This document shows, piece by piece, positions 58,737 through 64,000 of a stretch of DNA of 64,000 bases (position 1 is the first letter of the stretch; every line of letters begins with the position of its first letter). Made by a program: the position numbers and the translations under genes. The stretch is from Actinoallomurus sp050942425 (lineage in GTDB: Bacteria; Actinomycetota; Actinomycetes; Streptosporangiales; Streptosporangiaceae). The stretch lies in contig NZ_CP192063.1 of NCBI RefSeq assembly GCF_050942425.1, positions 2,170,001 to 2,234,000 on the forward strand, written 5' to 3'. A model generated the notes under the pieces. That model saw only the letters and a program-made list of their open reading frames with translations, did not search any database and was not told the origin of the DNA.

Positions 58737-59156
58737 ATGACGTCTCCGGAGGCAGGTCCAACGTCGGCGAAGCCGGTTCTCATCGTCGACGGGGCGAACG
58801 TCGTCGGCTCCCGGGCCGACGGCTGGTGGCGGGACCGGGCCGGCGCCAACGAACGGCTGCGCGACCGGCTCGCCGCCCTCGGTGGGGTCGAGGGGCTGCC
58901 GGAAGCGGGCCCGGGCATCGCCCATCCGGAGATCATCCTGGTCACCGAAGGCGCCGCGCGGGGCGTGCCGAGCGTTCCCGGCGTACGGGTGGTCGCGGCG
59001 CCGGGCAGCGGCGACGACACCATCGCCCTGCTCGCCGTGCCCGAGGCGGACGAGAGCCGGACCGTCGTGACCGCCGATCGCGAACTGCGCCGCCGCGCCG
59101 AGTCGGCCGGCGCGTCCGTCGTCGGGCCCCGCTGGCTCCTGGACCGCCTCGGCTGA
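58737..59156 (+). CDS. NYN/PIN-fold putative ribonuclease
   Basis: A 139-residue protein with the NYN-type acidic residues: the first Asp in VLIVDGANVVGS, a central GDDTIALLAV and a third site in VVTADRELRRRAESAGA. Actinobacteria commonly encode this small family. It probably cleaves RNA with Mg. Its sequence is shared by the C-terminal domain of the fusion at 57056, so the two are paralogues in one locus. Confidence 0.82.
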   Translation: MTSPEAGPTSAKPVLIVDGANVVGSRADGWWRDRAGANERLRDRLAALGGVEGLPEAGPGIAHPEIILVTEGAARGVPSVPGVRVVAAPGSGDDTIALLAVPEADESRTVVTADRELRRRAESAGASVVGPRWLLDRLG

Positions 59157-59331
59157 GCCCGCCTTTCTTCGAGGCGCGGGACCGAGAGGTTCGCCCGCTC
59201 TTAGCGCCTTTCCGCAGCCCGCCTCCACCTGTGCCCGGGACTCCGACCGCAGCCGCGCCCGCCGAGCAACCGTAGGGCGGCCGCGCCCGCCTGCAGTAGA
59301 TCTCAACCGGTGTACGGGCGAGATCGCGAAT

Positions 59332-59355
59332 GTTATTGTCACGGTTGACAATAAC
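59332..59355. promoter_or_regulatory. 24-bp perfect TetR operator
   Basis: GTTATTGTCA and TGACAATAAC are perfect 10-bp arms around CGGT, 15 bp before the ATG of the TetR gene at 59370. AT-rich arms in a GC-rich region and the location indicate an autoregulatory operator. Confidence 0.75.
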
Positions 59356-59369
59356 GGGGGCGAGCGCGG

Positions 59370-60017
59370 ATGGCAGGAGAGCGGCGCAGGCGCCGTACGC
59401 CCGCCGAGGCGCGCGAGGAGATCTTGACGGCCGCGGCGGCGCTCATCGCCGAGCGCGGGCCGGACGGGGTCGGCCTGCGGCAGGTGGCCGAGGCGGTCGG
59501 GGTCACGCACGGCCTGGTGACGCACTACTTCGGCACCTACAGTGCGCTGGTCCGGGAGGTCCTTCGGCGGGAGAACGCGCTGCTGCGCGAGCGGGTCCGC
59601 GACCGCATCCGCGCGGAGGCGGGCCTGCCGACCGCCAAGGGGATGATGAGCGTGCTGTTCGACACGCTCGCGGACGAGCGGTACGTACGCCTGTGGGCGT
59701 GGGCGGAGCTGCACGCCGACCTCGGAATGGCGAACCTGGGCCTGCGCGAGCTGGTCGACGCGATGGACCAGGGCATCCGCGCGGTACTGCCCTGGGAAGA
59801 GGTTCCCGGCCGGGACCGGATCGAGGCGGTCGTGCTGCTGGGGCTTTCCTCCGCGTACGGCTACGCACTCGGGCACCGCTCCTGGCTCTCCGGGCTCGGC
59901 CACGACCCGGCCGACCCGGACCGCGACGCCGCCTTCCGCTCGGGCCTGACGACCGTGCTGGCCGGCTACATGACCGAAGCGTCCGGGCTGGTGCCCCGCG
60001 ACAAGGAGGAACGGTAA
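59370..60017 (+). CDS. TetR-family transcriptional regulator
   Basis: A 215-residue TetR protein with helix-turn-helix VGLRQVAEAVGVTHGLVTHY followed by FGTYSALVREVL. The strong palindrome directly upstream suggests self-control. It forms an operon with the membrane protein gene that follows after 5 bp and may repress both. Confidence 0.9.
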   Translation: MAGERRRRRTPAEAREEILTAAAALIAERGPDGVGLRQVAEAVGVTHGLVTHYFGTYSALVREVLRRENALLRERVRDRIRAEAGLPTAKGMMSVLFDTLADERYVRLWAWAELHADLGMANLGLRELVDAMDQGIRAVLPWEEVPGRDRIEAVVLLGLSSAYGYALGHRSWLSGLGHDPADPDRDAAFRSGLTTVLAGYMTEASGLVPRDKEER

Positions 60018-60022
60018 AAGTC

Positions 60023-60505
60023 ATGACGGTCAACGTGGCCCTGCCGGTGGGCATCGCCGTACTGGTCATCGTCCTGCAGTTCACGACGCGACCGGTGCGG
60101 TGGCAGAACTGGATCTGGGTGGTCCTCTGCGTAGCCCGCGGCTTCGTCCCGCCGGGTCCCTCCCGCGCGACCGCCGCCGGCATCGGCCTGCTGGTCGTCT
60201 CGCTGATCGCCTCTGCGATCTTCGGCGTGCTGCGCGGCCGGACGATGCCGATGTGGCGGGACCAGGACGGAGCGGTCTACCGCCGGGGCGGTCGCATCAC
60301 GCTCCTGTTGTGGCTGGCCACGATCGCCACCCGGCTCGCGCTCGGAGCGCTGGGGCAGTCGGTCTTCGCCGAGCCGTTCGCCTTCGACGCCCTGTGGCTG
60401 GGCCTGGGCGTCACCCTCGCCGCCCAACAGTTGGTCATGACCCACCGCGCCAGCCACCTCCCGCACCCCGCTCCTCGCTCCGGCCGCCCAACGCCGACTC
60501 GTTGA
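60023..60505 (+). CDS. Four-helix membrane protein (DUF1453-like)
   Basis: A 160-residue membrane protein with hydrophobic segments VALPVGIAVLVIVLQF, AAGIGLLVVSLIASAIFGVL and others, and a conserved-looking cytoplasmic segment (RTMPMWRDQDGAVYRRGG) typical of CcdC/DUF1453 proteins. ATG 60023 lies 12 bp after AAGGAGGA. It is co-transcribed with the TetR gene at 59370. Function unknown. Confidence 0.75.
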   Translation: MTVNVALPVGIAVLVIVLQFTTRPVRWQNWIWVVLCVARGFVPPGPSRATAAGIGLLVVSLIASAIFGVLRGRTMPMWRDQDGAVYRRGGRITLLLWLATIATRLALGALGQSVFAEPFAFDALWLGLGVTLAAQQLVMTHRASHLPHPAPRSGRPTPTR

Positions 60506-60558
60506 GGGTTTTTGCCGTCGCTTTGCGTAAGTGTTCGGACACGATCAGTGTTCGCCGC

Positions 60559-61398
60559 ATGCCGAATCGCGGTCACCAGATGTGGTTGGAATTAATCAGG
60601 TTGCGGCCCGCACTCGCGGCCGACCTGCTCGACTATGTGTGCAAGGGCCTGGTGCCGTCCACCGCCCACGCGCGCATGGAGCCCACGGACCTCAGCGAGC
60701 ACAAGCCGGTGTCCTACCACGCAGATGCGGTCGTGACCCTCGGGAAGGATCGGCCTGAGCTCGCCGTCATCGTGGAGGTGCAGCAGCGCCGGGATCCACA
60801 GAAGCACCTGACCTGGCCGGCCTACGTGGCCACGGCCCGCGCCCGCTTGGGCTGTCCGACCGTGCTGCTGGTCATCTCCCCGAAGGCGGGCGTCGCCGGA
60901 TGGGCCCGCAAGCCGATCCCGCTGGGACATCCGGGCCTCGTCCTGCGGCCTCTCGTCCTCGGCCCGGAAGAGGTGCCTGTGCTGACGGACGCACAGGCGG
61001 TTCCCTCGCCGGAACTCGCTTTCCTGTCCGCCGCAGTCCACGGTCCAGGCCCCGATGGCCCCAAGGTCTTCGAGGTGTTGCTCGACTGCATGGAGACCAT
61101 CGACGCCGACTGGGCACAAGGTTTAATGGATGAGGTACTCGCCGTGCTTCCTCGGGCGGCTCGGAACCTTCTGGAGGGGATGATGAAGACCGAAACCGGC
61201 GAATACAGGAGCGAACTCTTCCGCCAGGTCGTCCATGAGACGCAGGTGGACTTCGTCCTTGCCATGCTCTCCTCTCGGGGCGTCACGGTGCCGGAGGAGG
61301 CGCGTGCGCGCATCTTTGGGTGCACCGACGTCGAACAACTGCTGGAGTGGGGGAAGCGAGCCGCTACTGCCGACTCCATCAAGGATGTCCTTGGCTAA
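60559..61398 (+). CDS. Rpn-like/PD-(D/E)xK putative nuclease protein
   Basis: A 279-residue protein. A PD-(D/E)xK-like core is visible: Asp in YHADAVVTLG, then LAVIVEVQQRRDPQKHLTWP with Glu and Gln as the second catalytic pair, like the Rpn/YhgA recombination-promoting nuclease group. No transposon ends or inverted repeats surround it. It may be a stand-alone nuclease of a transposase-derived family. ATG 60559 is chosen; an upstream open frame has no clear ribosome site. Confidence 0.7.
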   Translation: MPNRGHQMWLELIRLRPALAADLLDYVCKGLVPSTAHARMEPTDLSEHKPVSYHADAVVTLGKDRPELAVIVEVQQRRDPQKHLTWPAYVATARARLGCPTVLLVISPKAGVAGWARKPIPLGHPGLVLRPLVLGPEEVPVLTDAQAVPSPELAFLSAAVHGPGPDGPKVFEVLLDCMETIDADWAQGLMDEVLAVLPRAARNLLEGMMKTETGEYRSELFRQVVHETQVDFVLAMLSSRGVTVPEEARARIFGCTDVEQLLEWGKRAATADSIKDVLG

Positions 61399-61415
61399 GG
61401 ACCCCGAGTGTGAGT

Positions 61416-61443
61416 GGGCCCCGGGACGGTCGTCCCGGGGCCC
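61416..61443. terminator. Bidirectional terminator, 13-bp stem
   Basis: GGGCCCCGGGACG and CGTCCCGGGGCCC flank two bases between the convergent Rpn-like gene (ends 61398) and the S15 peptidase gene (ends 61458). Confidence 0.8.
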
Positions 61444-61457
61444 GCTTCATCTGAGGA

Positions 61458-63386
61458 TCAGTGGAAGTCGTGGGGCTGCTTGGGCAGGACCACGTGGGTG
61501 GGGCCGCGCCAGTTTTGTTCGGCGGAGAAGGTGGACTCCGACGGGGTGCCGCCGACGATCACCGGGAGGGTGACCTTGCTGCCGGCCAGGTCGACCGTTA
61601 CCGCGGCGCCGGTGGCATCGTCGTCCTGGGTGTCGGCGTCGGTGCCGATGAGGACGAGGGCGAGCCGGTGTCCGGCCTTGAAGCGGTAGTCCTGCGGCAG
61701 GGTGTCCCAGCGGACCGAGTAGGTCGTGCCGGGCGTCAGCGGTGACGCGTGGCTGAGGGAGAGCCGGTTCTGCGCGTCGAGGTAGCCGCGGGTCACCACG
61801 TTGACGTCGGACGTCACCGTGTCCGTGACCACCTTCTTGTAGCAGGCGTCGTCGGCGGCCGTGCTCTCACCGTGGCAGTCCTCGGTGGTCAGCGTCTTCA
61901 CTCCCGAGCCGGCGCCGAGGTAGTTGACCCGCGTGTCGGTGCCGTAGTCGACGAGCAGCGCGCCGAGGTTGGCCGTCGGCTTGTTCAGCTTGATCTTCAG
62001 GCTGACCTGCGGCGTGCCGGACAGCCGTACGTCCCGCTTCAGCGGCGGGGTGGTGTAGGCCAGCCGGTACGGCTTCGCCGTGGTGGGGTCGGACACGTCG
62101 TCGCCCTCGGCCTGCTTCGTGTCGCTGTACGTGCCGGTGCCGGAGCCGGCCTTGAGACCGAGCGTGCCGTCGGCCTGCGGGCGCAGGCTCAGCGCCCGGG
62201 TGTGCGGCGCGGGCCAGTCGGACTGGGCGGCCCACTGGTCGGGCGCCACCTCCACGTCGGCGCGCGGCTGCTTCATGATGCCGTTGGGGAGCTTCCACAG
62301 CCAATGGTCGAACCACTGGTGGAGGGTGTCCACCCAGGCGTCGCGGCGGAAGTCGAACGGGTCGACGTGGCCGTACTGCGACAGCCACACCTTCCGCGGC
62401 ACTCCGCGCTTGGCCAGCGCCGCCCACCAGGTGGAGAACTGGCTCGGCTTGACGTTGAGGTCGTTCAGCCCGTGGACGGCGAAGACGCTGGCGTGCACCT
62501 TGCCGGCGTCGGCGATCGGCCCGACCCGGTAGTCCCGCTCGTTCCAGAACGGGTTGTAGTTCCCGGTGGCGTCGTCCTGACCCTGGGCGAGCTTCTGGCG
62601 GACGGCGGCGCACTTGGCGGGCGGGTCGGTGTCGACGAACTCCGCGAGCCCGTCCTCCTCGCCCTTGAACCAGATGGTCCCGTTCACGCGGCTGTAGTCG
62701 TACCAGGAGCTGATCGCCGAGATCGGCACGATGGTGTCCAGGCCCTTGACGCCGGTGGCGGCGACGGCGTTGGCGAGCGTCCCGTCGTACGACTTGCCGA
62801 TCATGCCGGCATGGCCGGTGGACCAGGTGGCCTTCACCTCCTTGCCTTGGGCGTCGAAGGCCTTGGCCCGGCCGCCCAGCCAGTCGATGACGGCCTTGCC
62901 GCCGAGGACGTCGGAGGCGCCGCCGGAGGTGGGGCAGCCGTCGGACTTCGTCGTGCCGTCCATGTCGACGTTCAGGACGGCGTAGCCGCGCGGCACGAAG
63001 TAGTTGTCGTAGTACAGCGGGAACTTCACCGGGTTGCCGTTGGCGTCGTACGCCTTGCGCTCGGACTCGTTGCCCCGGCCCGCGTTGTCGTAGTACGGGC
63101 TCTCGTCGATGATGGCGGGCACCTGGAGCCCGGCGTTCGTCTCCTTCGGCCGGATGATGTCGACCCGGATCAGGTCCTTCTTGCCGTCACCGTCGGCGTC
63201 GACGCTCGACTGGACCCGGACGAACTCCCGGATGGCGTTCTGATACGAGAAGACGGGCTGGGTGACCCCGCCCGACACCTTGATCGTCGGCTTCTTCGCC
63301 GCATGGGCGGCGGGCATCCCGGCCGCCGCGAGGGCGGCCGCGACTGCGATGGGGGCGAGGACTCCTCGCCGTGCTGAGATCCGCAC
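61458..63386 (-). CDS. Secreted Xaa-Pro dipeptidyl-peptidase-like S15 hydrolase
   Basis: A 642-residue secreted alpha/beta-hydrolase of the X-Pro dipeptidyl-peptidase/CocE group. A signal peptide (about 1-29, MPAAHA end) precedes the catalytic domain with nucleophile Ser in GMIGKSYDGTLANA (GxSYxG) and a His in SQYGHVDPFDF. The C-terminal part is a jelly-roll X-PepX_C domain (VRLSGTPQVSLKIKLNKPTA). Such enzymes remove N-terminal X-Pro dipeptides or hydrolyse related substrates outside the cell. The GTG start at 63386 has AGGAGGT upstream. Confidence 0.9.
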   Translation of the reverse strand: MRISARRGVLAPIAVAAALAAAGMPAAHAAKKPTIKVSGGVTQPVFSYQNAIREFVRVQSSVDADGDGKKDLIRVDIIRPKETNAGLQVPAIIDESPYYDNAGRGNESERKAYDANGNPVKFPLYYDNYFVPRGYAVLNVDMDGTTKSDGCPTSGGASDVLGGKAVIDWLGGRAKAFDAQGKEVKATWSTGHAGMIGKSYDGTLANAVAATGVKGLDTIVPISAISSWYDYSRVNGTIWFKGEEDGLAEFVDTDPPAKCAAVRQKLAQGQDDATGNYNPFWNERDYRVGPIADAGKVHASVFAVHGLNDLNVKPSQFSTWWAALAKRGVPRKVWLSQYGHVDPFDFRRDAWVDTLHQWFDHWLWKLPNGIMKQPRADVEVAPDQWAAQSDWPAPHTRALSLRPQADGTLGLKAGSGTGTYSDTKQAEGDDVSDPTTAKPYRLAYTTPPLKRDVRLSGTPQVSLKIKLNKPTANLGALLVDYGTDTRVNYLGAGSGVKTLTTEDCHGESTAADDACYKKVVTDTVTSDVNVVTRGYLDAQNRLSLSHASPLTPGTTYSVRWDTLPQDYRFKAGHRLALVLIGTDADTQDDDATGAAVTVDLAGSKVTLPVIVGGTPSESTFSAEQNWRGPTHVVLPKQPHDFH

Positions 63387-63494
63387 GCGCTACCTCCTGA
63401 GGTTGCGCGCGAAAATCTCTCGCAGTGAGCGGCGTCGTCACAAGGTCATTGCCACATGTGGCCCCATTCATCACGGACGCTTGAGCACCGCGCG

Positions 63495-64000
63495 TCAGAA
63501 CCGGTTGAGCGGCCGGATGTTCGGCGCGATCGCCGAGTTGAGCTGAAGCAGCACGACCAGCGCGATGCTCACATAGGTGTTGACCACGCACAGCGCGAAC
63601 GCGGCGGCGTACAGCACCTGCGGGATAACGATCCGGCGTTCGAACGCCCGCTGGAACCCGGGCGTCCGTTCGGTGTCGAGCAGCCCGGCCCTCCGCGCGT
63701 ACTTGACGCCGGCCAGCAGCAGCAGGCCCAGCGCCAGGAGGTTGACCCAGTACACGGCGACGGCGATCCGGAAGGTCATGAACTGCGCCAGCAGAGCGGT
63801 GGTGAAGGGCAGCAGGGAGACGCAGAGCAGGAAGGTGAGGTGCAGCCAGGTGAAGTTCCGGTCGCTGCCCCGAAGGTGGTTGAACAGCGTCTGGGAGCCG
63901 ACGTAGAACATCCCGAGCGTCAGGAAGCTCATCAGGTAGGTGAGCAGGTTGGGCGCGACCTCCCCGAGGAGATGCCACAGCTCGCTCTCCGAGGACAGCG
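63495..64000 (-). CDS. TMEM175-family (DUF1211) potassium channel-like membrane protein, 5' truncated by window
   Basis: The frame runs off the right edge; the visible 168 residues have about five hydrophobic segments. The conserved sequence LLTYLMSFLTLGMFYVGSQT and HLRGSDRNFTWLHLTFLLCV match the bacterial TMEM175/DUF1211 family, whose members form K+-selective channels as tetramers of six-helix repeats. The missing N-terminus would hold the first helices with the RxxxFSD filter region. The C-terminus ends NIRPLNRF. Confidence 0.8.
   Translation of the reverse strand, partial: LSSESELWHLLGEVAPNLLTYLMSFLTLGMFYVGSQTLFNHLRGSDRNFTWLHLTFLLCVSLLPFTTALLAQFMTFRIAVAVYWVNLLALGLLLLAGVKYARRAGLLDTERTPGFQRAFERRIVIPQVLYAAAFALCVVNTYVSIALVVLLQLNSAIAPNIRPLNRF

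Noticed and set aside
60559..61398. Rpn-like protein as part of a mobile element
   Set aside because: The family is transposase-related, but no terminal repeats or target duplications were visible.
1..64000. tRNA, rRNA or known riboswitch
   Set aside because: No cloverleaf, GTTCGAATC-type T-loop or conserved riboswitch core was recognised by eye in the gaps; a covariance search (tRNAscan, Infernal) would be needed to exclude them.

Overview
The window is about 71% GC by eye and almost fully coding. It uses GTG and TTG starts, has 4-bp ATGA/TGATG gene overlaps, and carries typical actinomycete families: AfsR/SARP regulator, HTH plus DUF397, RamCSAB-like morphogen genes, LanKC, CBM2-GH18 chitinase and many TetR regulators. 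It comes from a filamentous actinomycete. I would guess a Streptosporangiales or Thermomonosporaceae-type genome rather than Streptomyces, but the sequence alone does not settle this.

Layout. 1-5.3 kb: tail of a LacI regulator, a histidine/aromatic ammonia-lyase homologue with an altered MIO triad, and a four-gene ProU-family ABC importer. 5.3-12.8 kb: AraC regulator, an MMPL/RND exporter with a small membrane partner, a NarL-type two-component system and an EamA exporter with a C-terminal minisatellite. 13-18.7 kb: two class A beta-lactamase-fold proteins around a LysR gene, an NTF2-like protein with an MFS drug exporter, and a divergent TetR. 18.9-23.5 kb: a membrane Ser/Thr kinase fused to a periplasmic-type substrate-binding domain, a secreted S1 protease and RtcB. 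23.7-30.6 kb: histidine-utilisation genes: IclR regulator, hutH, hutU, an M20 amidohydrolase, a small repeat-built ORF and hutF. 30.8-38.9 kb: NTF2-like protein, a multicopper oxidase remnant, NmrA-type reductase/TetR pair, SARP regulator, FAD monooxygenase and TetR. 39.1-40.3 kb: hutI. 40.6-47.6 kb: a SapB/AmfS-like class III lanthipeptide locus (atypical RamR-like regulator, two ABC half-transporters, a 37-residue precursor gene, LanKC). 48.2-54.8 kb: DUF397 and DUF5753-type regulators, small proteins, minisatellites, flavin reductase, SppA protease, TetR pair. 54.9-64 kb: chitinase, NUDIX-NYN fusion, SDR, NYN protein, TetR plus membrane protein, Rpn-like nuclease, secreted S15 peptidase and a partial TMEM175 channel.

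How genes work together. The strongest internal evidence is a shared 16-bp dyad (GTCTCGCATCTCAGAC and a close variant). It lies upstream of the ABC importer (1990), between the IclR gene and hutH (24467), and upstream of hutI (38950). This joins three separated loci, spread over about 37 kb, into one likely histidine regulon controlled by the IclR protein. The pathway would be histidine uptake, HutH (urocanate), HutU (imidazolonepropionate), HutI (formiminoglutamate), HutF (N-formylglutamate), then probably the M20 amidohydrolase (glutamate plus formate).

The binding domain of the importer is closely matched by the extracellular half of the kinase at 18.9 kb, so this organism appears to have made a receptor kinase from the same ligand-binding module. 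The second coherent system is the SapB-like lanthipeptide locus. Its precursor carries two Ser-x2-Ser-x(2-3)-Cys motifs, its transporter has an in-frame repeat insertion, and its regulator lacks the usual phospho-accepting aspartate. Tandem and inverted repeats (15, 18, 39, 48, 86 and about 95 bp) are unusually frequent in and between genes.
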